From NCBI GenBank assembly GCA_003952965.2, contig CM025855.1:25380543-25444542 (forward strand): a stretch of DNA of 64,000 bases, in the 5' to 3' direction. Below the pieces are notes generated by a model. It searched no databases and was not told the DNA's origin. It saw nothing but the letters and a program-made list of their open reading frames with translations. This document shows positions 48,854-58,739 of the stretch, piece by piece. Both the position numbers and the translations under genes were made by a program. Numbering within the stretch: position 1 is the first letter of the stretch; each line of letters opens with the position of its first letter. This DNA is from Morella rubra. Lineage: Eukaryota > Streptophyta > Magnoliopsida > Fagales > Myricaceae.

Positions 48854-51339
48854 ATGGGGCAGCTAGATAGGGTGATACATAGTTCGAGGGCCGGGATTAT
48901 AATGGTAGTACTTCAGATAGGATACACGGGGGCAATATTGCTCTGCAAACTGGCGGCCGAAGACGGAATGAATTTGAGGGTCCTCATTGCCTATCGCATG
49001 TTGTTTGCCTCTGCCTTCATGGTTCCTCTTGCTATCATCTTTGAAAGGTACTGGAGTACTGGCACTTCCTAATTAACTTTTACATTGAAGTTGTAAATTT
49101 GTTCAGTATACATTCCAGTCCACGTTAATGCTTGTAATATTTGGTTATCTCTGCGTCCAAAACTTACGAGGCATAAAGAGTTGGGAAATGATTCTGTCCA
49201 GACCAAGTACGGGTACAGACCTCTATAGACCCACGGTCTAGATCATTTTCTCAAGATTCAGCCTCTCTCAAGGTGCCACGTCATTTACCGAGGCTTGGCA
49301 CTTTCTAAAAACGTACCGATCGAACCATTTAAATTAAAGTACGATCAGTGTTCCAATCGGTACAATGAGAGTGCCGATATTAAACATTTTTTCTCCAAAT
49401 GTCCCTATTTCAAACTTTAATTTCTAAATTCCCAAAATTTCACCGTAGACTCTCCTCCCCCTGAATTTGGAGTTCATAGTAAGAACATTTTGGGAGAAAA
49501 AAAATCTTTAATATAGGCACTCCTGCTGTACCGAGCGAAGCACTGGTCGTATGTCAATTTAAGTAGTTCGATCGGTACGATTTTTGAGGCAAAAAAATGG
49601 TATTGAATATCATTAAATAACGTGGTGCTTAAAGAACGTTAGATTTTAAAGAAATGATCCAGACCGTGGGTACATAGAGATCTGGACCGGTAGAGTTTGG
49701 ATCGAATCTAAACCCTAAAGAGTTTGGGAAGGTTAAACCTCGACACACTAATTTTTCATAAATTACTGTGCGAAACATTCAAGAAACCACCAGAGTAGAT
49801 ATTCTATTCGATTTGTACTGTTTAACGACCAAAAATTGAAAAACTCGCAGTCGCCATCTAAGTTGTACTAGAGATCCGAATAGTACTGACGGTAGCTGCT
49901 ATAATCAGGAAAAGCAGGACAAAGCTGACTTGGGTAGTACTTCTGCAAACATTTCTTTGTGGGCTATTTGGGTGAGCAGCAGGCATTTTGTTCTGTTAAT
50001 AATTCCCTGATTAATTTGTAGAAACATAATTAATGCTACTATATATAATACCTTAATTGCAGGGGATCATTGTTTCAGAATTTATATATTGAGAGCTTGG
50101 CCTTGACATCGACAACGTTTGCTGCAGCCGTGGGTAATCTTGCTCCCCTCATTACCTTCATCTTGGCCGTCTCAGTCGGGTATCCCTATCCCTCTCTCCA
50201 ACTCGATGGTAAAATCATCTTCGCTTGAAAATGTTGTGATAGATTAGAGCATCTTTTTCAACAGGATGGAGAGGTTGAATCTAAAGACAATGGAAGGGAG
50301 GGCGAAAGTCTTGGGGACATTCATTGGAATGGGTGGAGTGACGCTCCTCACCTTATATAGAGGCAGAGAAATTCACCTGTGGTCTACTCATCTTAACCTT
50401 TTGCATCGCGGCGCAGATCAAACTGGATTGTTGTCATCCCCTCACCGGAAATCTGAAAACCTCCCTCTGGGTTGTGTAATGGGTGTAGGAAGTTGTCTGT
50501 CATCCGCCGTGTGGCTAATAATTCAGGTAATAATGCAGCCAATTGCTTTCATTTTTCTATCTTTTCTTTTGATACCATTCGAGTAAAAACGATGTCTTGG
50601 TCTAAGAAACATCACTACTAAATTTAATAATGAACTGCGAAATTTATCGTCACAAAACAGGCTAAAATGAGTGAGAAATATCACTGTCACTGCTCAAGTA
50701 CAGCGCTAATGTGTACGATGGGAGCAATCCAAGCTGTTGTTTTTGCCCTATGCGTTGAGAGGGACTGGAGTCAGTGGAAATTGGGCTGGAACATCAGGCT
50801 ACTCACAGCGTCTTTCACGGTAGTTATTGATGGCCATGTCAATGAGAAACCCTTAACCAGACTGTTGCCGATATGACTATATTATGTGTATATATATATA
50901 TATGTCGAGTTTTGTTGTAGGGAATCATCGTTTCTGGGCTTATGGTGATTTTGACTGCATGGTGCTTGCACATGAGAGGCCCTTTATTTGTCTCGATCTT
51001 CAGCCCTCTAACGCTCGTTTCAGTCTCCATCGTTGGGTCTTTAGTACTTGACGAAAAGTTGCACCTTGGAAGGTACAGCTTTGAATTTGAAGTGATCAAT
51101 TTATGTATCCAATTCTTTTATCTCTTTCTATTAACCTGAAACGATATCTGTTCTCGGAGCATGATTTTGTTTCTTAAAATGACAGCATATTAGGTGCCGT
51201 GCTGATCGTAGGCGGGTTATACTTGGTGCTGTGGGGTAAAGGCAAAGAGACGAAGGAGATAACCAAACCAGAACCCTCCGAAATCTCCCGAGAGTCCGAG
51301 CTGATCGATATCGTTCCCGCTAGGCCCAATGCCAGTTGA
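48854..51339 (+). CDS. WAT1-related (UMAMIT/EamA) transporter B', seven exons, intact
   Basis: Exons: 48854-49047, 49909-49971, 50063-50179, 50265-50526, 50661-50819, 50921-51072, 51186-51339. All have GT-AG borders and the same phases as gene A, giving 366 aa. Exon 4 is 6 bases longer than in A. Landmarks: GYTGAILLCKLAAEDGMNLR, LTSTTFAAAVGNLAPLITF, GRAKVLGTFIGMGGVTLLTL, WNIRLLTASF, GPLFVSIFSPLTLVSV and LDEKLHLG. Ten membrane helices in two EamA halves are expected, probably in plasma membrane or tonoplast. The C-terminal tail is about 35 residues shorter than that of A: an apparent 1-base change near 51325 leads to the TGA at 51337, while another frame stays open to a TGA at 51425 with Asn/Ser-rich content like the A tail. 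The tail is not conserved in the family, so function is probably kept. The substrate is unknown. Confidence 0.92.
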
Positions 51340-51427
51340 TAACAACATCAGCCGAAATATTACTGCAAGTATTAGCCAGTCAGCCTCTAATGCCCCTGTA
51401 AATAATGCCAATAACTCTGGCCCATGA

Positions 51428-52543
51428 AAAGTTTCATTTACAAGAAAGTACATTTAATGGGATGAGGAATGGACCCAAACAACCATACAACAACCATACG
51501 GCAAAGGTTGGGCTACAAACCCAATACAGAGTTAAGCCCCAAATCTGAGAGATCGCATGAAGGGCAGAACCTCAGAAGGCGTTCTATTGGGCCCAGTTAG
51601 GCCATTGATGGCCGAGTCCTGACCTGAGTAGATAGAGAGAAGCTGGGGGAGGGGAAGTATGGGCTTCTGATGTGTTTAGTTGTCTTTGATATCTAATTCA
51701 CTTCAAACCCAAGTGAAATTGGTTTTTTTTTAATAGCAAGGAAAGCTTAGAAAAAAAAAAAGAGCAAGGAAAATTTGAATACTCCTTCACATACACCGGA
51801 CTTGATACAGTATCCATATGAGTTAGATTCTACGTTATAATAAATTCTGAAGAGACTGACCGGTCTACTGATCAACCTCTATTCAAGTCACGAGTAAGGT
51901 ACCTGTCTGAATGGGTAATTTTCATTTTCCATTCACTCGTGGAATTCAAGCGATCTAGCGAGAACCACCATGACTCATCTCTTCTCAAGAATCTATACAT
52001 CCCTTATCATTATATGAATAGCTATATCTCAAGTATTGTTTCATGTTCGATTTCAATAGAAAAATAAAATGGAACACTTAACAATTATCTTCACAAAACA
52101 AGAACTACGGGATCTCCCCTTACTTTGTGAGGGTGACGGAAGGATGGTAGCATTCTAGCTTTTTTTTTTAAGTAGGAAGTAAAATGCCGCTGTATTAAGG
52201 ACGAATATATTAAATATATTTCATGTCGGCGTGGCAAGTGCTATGTGAAACCTGTCACCCTACTACACACGTGTAAATCATAAATAAGTATGCCAAGCCC
52301 CTTGACCCAATTGTGCATCTGCCAAGTGCCATCTGAGATTGGATGGATTCAATTCAAAGTGGGAGGCTGCCTGGTAAGTGCGTTCAGTCACATGGCATTA
52401 TTGTAGTTTTATGCAAAGTAAATGGGCAATCCTCAACCACAGCCTTTACATAAAGGGCACGAGATTAGGAACCAGTACATCCAACAAGCTGCTGACACAG
52501 AAAGGAGAAGAAGTAAAGCGAAAAAGGCGGAGAGAAGAAGACG
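51428..52543. other. Intergenic, no gene seen
   Basis: Mixed AT-rich sequence with poly-A/T tracts at about 51722-51765 and 52158-52170. I find no coding frame, transposon end or RNA gene. The last 150 bases probably carry the promoter and leader of the Cys-rich peptide gene. Confidence 0.5.
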
Positions 52544-53543
52544 ATGATGAAGAAGATAATAGTTGCGGTGTTGGTTCTATGCGTCGTCGCTTCACAGATG
52601 GAGAGTGTTGAGCCCTCGGCTGCCGACTGCATCGACGCTTGCACCACTGGCTGCGTGCAACCCAACGGTAAGTGCTCATTCATCCTCAGCCTGAGCAAAA
52701 CTTTTAGAAACCTTTTTAGATCTGGGCATAGAGTTGATACGAAACCTAAGAGGAAGACGAGATTTATTTTGCTCCTTATGTCGTATTCCTGTTCTGATGC
52801 AGCAAGACTTATGCAACGTTGTGAGATCAAATGCCAGATTAAATGCGATCCAGGTAAAGCTAATTGGAGATCCTTCTCTCCTTGCTACTTCACCCTTTGG
52901 TTAATTTCACAATGCTCTCTTGTTTGGATAAGATAATTTTAAAAAAAAATTCAGTCACTTTTTCAGCTGACTCCAACAAATTTTTCATAAATGGCCAATC
53001 TTCAACAACAAAAAATGTCACCAGAAAATTTTTCGCCCATCCAAACACAGGCTAAATGTTTTTATTCTGCAATTATCCCCAAAGTTGAAACTATAACCTG
53101 ATCAAACTTAGTTAGAGCAAAAGATCAAGCATTCAGTTTGAGAACAATAGTTGGAAGTCCTAGATGGTAAAATAGCCAAAGAATTCATAAAATTTTGATC
53201 CTTAATCTATATCTAGACTAGACGGATTTGAAAGGGTATTATTTATTATTAACACCATTATTGAACCTGAATTTAATAAAGATTGGTAAGTAATGTCAAT
53301 TACTCATGAGGACATCTATTGATCCAGTAATGATCAATATCTTATAATGCATATAAATAAAGCATAAAAGTCTTTTTTTTTTTGCTGATAAATTGTATTA
53401 CTTGTTCTATGGCTTAGACAGGAGATTTTTTAGTAAGAGTTCGAAAGCAGTAAATTATGATACTTAAGAAGAAGAAGGAAGGCTAATTGGAATTTCCTGT
53501 GTATTAATGTGCAGACTCTAATAGTGAGGTCAATCTTGGGTAA
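52544..53543 (+). CDS. Small secreted Cys-rich (thionin-like) peptide, three exons
   Basis: Exons 52544-52667, 52803-52853 and 53515-53543 join in matching phase 1 with GT-AG borders, giving about 67 aa; the third exon, nine codons to a TAA, is the least certain. Residues 1 to about 22 form a clear signal peptide (KK followed by IIVAVLVLCVVAS). The mature part has six Cys spaced C-x3-C-x3-C-x9-C-x3-C-x3-C, the double CxxxCxxxC pattern of plant thionin-like proteins. Such peptides are secreted, often linked to defence or reproductive tissues, but activity cannot be inferred. The start is the first of two adjacent ATGs. If exon 3 is wrong, reading through intron 2 ends soon after. Confidence 0.7.
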
Positions 53544-54351
53544 AGCCTCGGAAGGATGGAAGGAAGCTGCATGGGCGCCCAAGGAACAATAAACAAATTC
53601 CAAATCAACACCCTCTCCCCCCTCTCTGTCTGTCCTTATCTTTTCTCCCGGGTGGCACTGCCATGTTTGTCCAAAAATAAATTCCTGTAAGGGAGAATAA
53701 GCAATATGATTTGGCATCATTTGAGTTACTTTCCCCCCATTTTCAGGTGATATGCAAAAAGGGAATTTGTACGAGAATCTTATCATTCCAAAGAAAGGCT
53801 GGTTTCTTGAACCCTATCATGGTTCACAATGGTACTTATAAATAAACCACGTAATTGGAAGAAGAAGAAGAAAAAAACAGTTGCAATTGCCACAATCACC
53901 GAAAGATTTAAGTGCAAACTCAAACCCTAGGTGTATGATCCAGACAAGGGCTGATGTTAGTTACAGAAGAATTCAATCCATAAGGAAATACAAGTAGATT
54001 CCAGCTCCAAAGGGCGTGGGCGTATTGCAGAAACAACTGATTAGAAGCATAACAATTAAACTCTCCTGAGATCAGGATGTAAGTTACTCAGAGAATGATG
54101 GAAAAAAAAAACTACATCAAAACAAGCCCCAGGCACTACCATATGGCAAAACAAAATCTCATACAGATACTATGTTCTTTACACAAAGTATAGAAGGGAT
54201 AAAATGCAAGAGGGCTACCTGCATATCATTCATTTTTGCAGGCCAGCTAAAGTCATTCTTACTCCTTGGCAAAGGCAGACAATGTAGAGATAAATAACAT
54301 ATTTGCAAATTCTAACATTTTATGCTCCCTGGCAAAATTCACCACTCTCAG
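53544..54351. other. Convergent intergenic region between Cys-rich peptide and ROH1-like genes
   Basis: No gene seen. It should hold the two 3' UTRs, which face each other. A 118-codon minus-strand frame at 53430-53786 overlaps exon 3 and has no family features. Confidence 0.5.
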
Positions 54352-55536
54352 CTACTCCGAAGTGTTTGCTTTACCCGATAATTCCAGACCCTCGGTTCGG
54401 CAATTCATAATGCTGCGGAAAACTTGGCTTACTTGGTGCTCCAATGGACGCAAGCCATGTTTAAAAGCTTCACAAAGCAGTCCCAACTCCCGCACCGCTT
54501 GCTCAACATCCATTTTCTGCTCATTGGTTAAAGGGAACTGAACCATATCTACCAAGTCAGTCATGTGGCGTGCACATCTCTGAGCTTGATAAATCTCATT
54601 CAACAAACCATTTGAGTTCCTGCGCTCCCGCTTCCTAGATACCTCTAGGATCCGCTCATGAAGCGAGTGCAGTGGTGTTCCCCATGCAAATTGGCGTGGG
54701 ATTGAAAAATGAGTATTCAGACTCCGATCCTGACATGGGATTGCAGCCACAAGAACCCATAAAACAAACATGAGCACCGAGCTCATGGTGAAAACAGGGA
54801 CTGCAAGCCCATTTGTAGCTGCAATCTCATTCCCACGAGGTGGGATCAAGTTGTTAGCAATGGACTGGAGTTGCTTGGCTGCGGACCACGAACGAGACAC
54901 ACTCCATGAGAGAGATCGTGAATGCCCCCCTGAGGAGTGACGACGTTGATGATCCTTGCGAGTATTTTCTCGACCAAAGGATCGGTTCCTCTGTGAAACC
55001 AATGAACCAGAGTCTTTCTCATCCAGCATTGTAAGTGCCAGATCCATCAAAGCCTTTTTTGCACGTCGGAAATGGGCTTCACCCAATGCCCTCTGGTGAG
55101 ATTCCAAAGCACACAAAACAATCTCCAAATGCTTCTGCCACAAAAGGATACTCTCAATCCCATCACGAGTTGCATTACAAATATCCAGCGCCTTCACACT
55201 CCTTTCAAAGAATTCAGCCAGTAATCGGTCCAAAGGCGGTTTAGAGACCCATGCTTTGTTTTTCACCAATATAATCCTAAATTCCTCCTGACAGCTGACA
55301 AAGATGTCCAAGAGCTTCTGTATCCACGCTATTGAGAGCAATTCATCAGCACTAACAGCTGACAGGTCATGAAAACGGTCGGTAACTTGTTTCTGGAACA
55401 ACTCAAGTTCTGATTCGTGGGCACTAAACTCATGATTAGATTCCACAGAATGAACTTGTTCTCGCCTCATGCTCCAAATCGAGCGGCCAATGGAGGCCAC
55501 AGGCGAAGAAGACCCCTGGTTATCAGTAGGGGGCAT
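54352..55536 (-). CDS. ROH1-like (DUF793/BYPASS1-related) protein
   Basis: A single-exon gene of 394 aa, close to the usual family length. The start MPPTDNQGSS and the following WSMRREQVHSVESNHE, ELELFQKQVTDRF and LLSIAWIQKLLDIFVSCQEEF are typical of the ROH1-like family (PF05633). A predicted hydrophobic segment lies at residues 245-268 (VFTMSSVLMFVLWVLVAAI). Ser/Arg-rich sequence precedes it (195-220) and a helical C-terminal region follows. Arabidopsis ROH1 binds the exocyst subunit EXO70A1 and affects secretion of seed coat pectin; BYPASS1 relatives influence root-to-shoot signalling. The nearest Arabidopsis genes I recall are At1g18740, At1g74450 and At1g43630. It is transcribed in the same direction as the TLP gene to its right. 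Confidence 0.9.
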   Translation of the reverse strand: MPPTDNQGSSSPVASIGRSIWSMRREQVHSVESNHEFSAHESELELFQKQVTDRFHDLSAVSADELLSIAWIQKLLDIFVSCQEEFRIILVKNKAWVSKPPLDRLLAEFFERSVKALDICNATRDGIESILLWQKHLEIVLCALESHQRALGEAHFRRAKKALMDLALTMLDEKDSGSLVSQRNRSFGRENTRKDHQRRHSSGGHSRSLSWSVSRSWSAAKQLQSIANNLIPPRGNEIAATNGLAVPVFTMSSVLMFVLWVLVAAIPCQDRSLNTHFSIPRQFAWGTPLHSLHERILEVSRKRERRNSNGLLNEIYQAQRCARHMTDLVDMVQFPLTNEQKMDVEQAVRELGLLCEAFKHGLRPLEHQVSQVFRSIMNCRTEGLELSGKANTSE

Positions 55537-56005
55537 TGTCCCAAGATTGAGGGAAAGAAAAATCCCCTTTCAGGATATTCAAGACCACAAGAAATACGCA
55601 CAAGCTCAGCAATATTTCTCTGCTAAACTCATCAACTCCACCGTGCAATTCACAAGATAAACAGAACCCCCACCTGTTCAGCTAAACTCATCAACCAAGA
55701 GCACAAAATTCGCAAACTCAAGTTTCACATGAATTTATAGATCTATAATTCAACTAAGATTTTACAACCCAAACGCACAAAGTGAAGCAGAGGAATTTTA
55801 GGATATTTTGCAAACTTCAACATTTTAATAGATTACAAAAAGTCCTTACTCCCCTGTTTTTCTTCTTCCAGAACCATAGGTTGACAAAAATTCATAATCA
55901 CGGTGGCAAAATAGCCAATTCAAAGAGCCTGCAAAAGTGGAGGAACCCACTAGCGACCAACCCAAATTCAAGATCCGAACAATTATAAAACAAACATGAG
56001 CAAGC

Positions 56006-56656
56006 TCATGGTTGCAAGCCCATTTGTAGCTGCACGAGGTGGGATCCAATGGACTGGATCACTCCATGAGAGAGATCGTGAAAGGAGTGACGACGTTGAT
56101 GATCCTTGCGAGTATGAAACCAATGAACCAAGTCTTTCTCATCCAGCATTGTAAGTGCCAGATCCATCAAAGCCTTTTTTGCACGTCGGAAATGGGCTTC
56201 ACCCAATGCCCTCTGGTGAGATTCCAAAGCACACAAAACAATCTCCAAATGCTTCTGCCACAAAAGGATACTCTCAATCCCATCACGAGTTGCATTACAA
56301 ATATCCAGCGCCTTCACACTCCTTTCAAAGAATTCAGCCAGTAATCGGTCCAAAGGCGGTTTAGAGACCCATGCTTTGTTTTTCACCAATATAATCCTAA
56401 ATTCCTCCTGACAGCTGACAAAGATGTCCAAGAGCTTCTGTATCCACGCTATTGAGAGCAATTCATCAGCACTAACAGCTGACAGGTCATGAAAACGGTC
56501 GGTAACTTGTTTCTGGAACAACTCAAGTTCTGATTCGTGGGCACTAAACTCATGATTAGATTCCACAGAATGAACTTGTTCTCGCCTCATGCTCCAAATC
56601 GAGCGGCCAATGGAGGCCACAGGCGAAGAAGACCCCTGGTTATCAGTAGGGGGCAT
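56006..56656 (-). pseudogene. Partial tandem copy of the ROH1-like gene
   Basis: 56157-56900 repeats 55037-55780 with an offset of 1120 bases and appears identical, including the leader. The first 175 codons match the full gene exactly. After 56157 (leftward) the copy has at least five internal deletions against 54770-55030, and the frame ends early, so the hydrophobic segment and the C-terminal half are missing. As the copy nearest the natural upstream region, it would take the original promoter if real. The mosaic of perfect and indel-rich parts also fits an assembly overlap. Confidence 0.8.
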
Positions 56657-56900
56657 TGTCCCAAGATTGAGGGAAAGAAAAATCCCCTTTCAGGATATTC
56701 AAGACCACAAGAAATACGCACAAGCTCAGCAATATTTCTCTGCTAAACTCATCAACTCCACCGTGCAATTCACAAGATAAACAGAACCCCCACCTGTTCA
56801 GCTAAACTCATCAACCAAGAGCACAAAATTCGCAAACTCAAGTTTCACATGAATTTATAGATCTATAATTCAACTAAGATTTTACAACCCAAACGCACAA

Positions 56901-58739
56901 AGTTCTTACCAAATCTCAAAATAAATATATAAACCAAATCAAACTCACCTTTGAAAAAGAACCAATTTTATCAAAGCAGAATCCTCAATACAGGAATTTC
57001 AAAACCCCACCGTAGTTCAACCAGATTATTCAAACAAAAACCACAAAAAAAACCCAGATTCGGAGCACCCAGATCCCCAAATTCTTAAGAAACTAGATCA
57101 AGAAGCTTGAAAACAAATGATCTGATGAGAACCCAACACTCAAGAAAAACCCCGTAATAGATCCATAAATGAACAAAAACCGAACAAAGTACCTTGTCCC
57201 TTGCTTCAAATCAGGGTATGTTTCCGACAAACTATTCAGAATAAAGCAAAGATGTGCGGAGAGACAAATCCACAGAATATGAGATTTCCGTACAAAGAAA
57301 TACAGGTGTATGTATACAGAACAAGGTTTGGAAACAGAGTGGATCTCGAAAACCAAGCGAAGGACCTGAGACCCTCGCCCCAGAGTCAAGACCGGCGAGT
57401 TGGACAAATTAAAAAAAAAAAAATTAAAATGAGAATATTTACAATTTCGTACGTAGGAATAGCATACCTTTGTTGTTTCATTTACACCCACAAGTCCTGA
57501 CATTGTTGCAGATTCTCGTTTATTTTTTTTTCTGTTCCATTGTGAAGAACGCTCATATATATATATATTGCAAACCGACAACTGGATATGACGTACAACT
57601 CAGACAAAATACCCTACTTTTTATAAAAATAAAAATTAAAGGAAAATATATTTTCCTATTTTATATTCTTCCAATCGTGAATCGTCACCAACAAATAATT
57701 ATGTACGAGGCCTAGGGAAAAAAAAAATTGTGTACGAGGAAAATGTTTTATAATTAAGCAAGACAAATAATCGAGTTAATACAAAAATTAAATAACATTA
57801 ACTCTTGAAAGTTGAAACAAACAAACCTAAAATTGTCTCGTGCCAGTGAAGGTTCTTATTTTAGGCACGTGTTTAAGCCTGTTCTTATAGCGTCTCGCAT
57901 GAGTTGTTGGATCCCTACTACAACCTCCTGAGCTGTCTTTTTACAGCTTGATAAGCTTATCATCACAGTTATAGAGGCAGACGCTCCTCCTCCAATGCAT
58001 TAAGAATCAAAGATCCCCTGTTCATCCCCGATTTTCTTTTTCCGCCCCCAAAACCAAGATCTTGTTTCGCAAGCATCATGTTTTGCACCGAAATCAAAAC
58101 CTTGAAAAGTTCCCCGCATCTTTTCACAGACTCCGATCTCTCAAATTTTTTACACAACTATCAAATTTTGTATGATATTTCGAAAATTTCATGATATCAA
58201 TGCCGTCTTTCATCAAGGACCACCAATGCTGCGATCAAATCAACCCATTACGCCGACGCAATTCCATACCAGTAATCCTCGTCCGCCACTATCTTCACTG
58301 CCTCCATTTCTGTTGCTATATGAACTTATATCTTTAGTACCCACCACGTTTAGCTATTAACTTCGCAGTGGAGAAATGAATGCACATATTTCTTCCCAGT
58401 TTCGAGACCTAGCTCAAAATTTTCGGGAGGATACAATTCTAGGTAGGCACCAAAATTAATAAGGATAATTAAAGGAAAACATCAAATGTAGTTGATATTC
58501 ATAAGTGGCTGAAGCTGACAACGATAGTACAAAGATTTTCAGTTTCCAATGCTGTGAGCCCAATTATCAGGACAGCACCACAATTACAAATGAGTTTCAG
58601 AACAACGGAATAACATTAACAACAACAATTTCCTAACCTACTGACACTAAAAGGCAAAGATAAAAGAAGAAACGACAAAAAGGAGAAAGAAGTTCTCATT
58701 ACAATATTCTTTTTAGCCATCCTTCAGTTTATGCTTTTT
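56901..58739. other. Upstream region of the ROH1-like locus and TLP 3' flank
   Basis: No supported gene. 56900-57400 is probably leader and promoter of the ROH1-like gene. A 162-codon minus-strand frame at 57093-57581 has no family features. 57590-57800 is A-rich. 58500-58739 would be the 3' UTR of the tubby-like gene. Confidence 0.45.

Larger units (their letters stand above)
28411..49470 (+). repeat. Duplication unit 2 (genes A' and B')
   Basis: Homologous to 6239-16965 once insertions are set aside. It begins with the A promoter (gcgcactaatg), is interrupted 60 bases later by the Copia element, and resumes at 36767. Gene A', the A'-B' spacer and B' exon 1 follow in the same order and orientation as in unit 1. 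Gene B' goes on past the homology end to a full gene, so unit 2 keeps the ancestral right side. Confidence 0.85.

Noticed and set aside
53430..53786. 118-codon minus-strand frame
   Set aside because: It overlaps exon 3 and the 3' UTR of the Cys-rich peptide gene on the other strand and shows no motifs.
57093..57581. 162-codon minus-strand frame upstream of the ROH1-like locus
   Set aside because: No domain, AT-rich codons, and it lies in presumed promoter and leader DNA.
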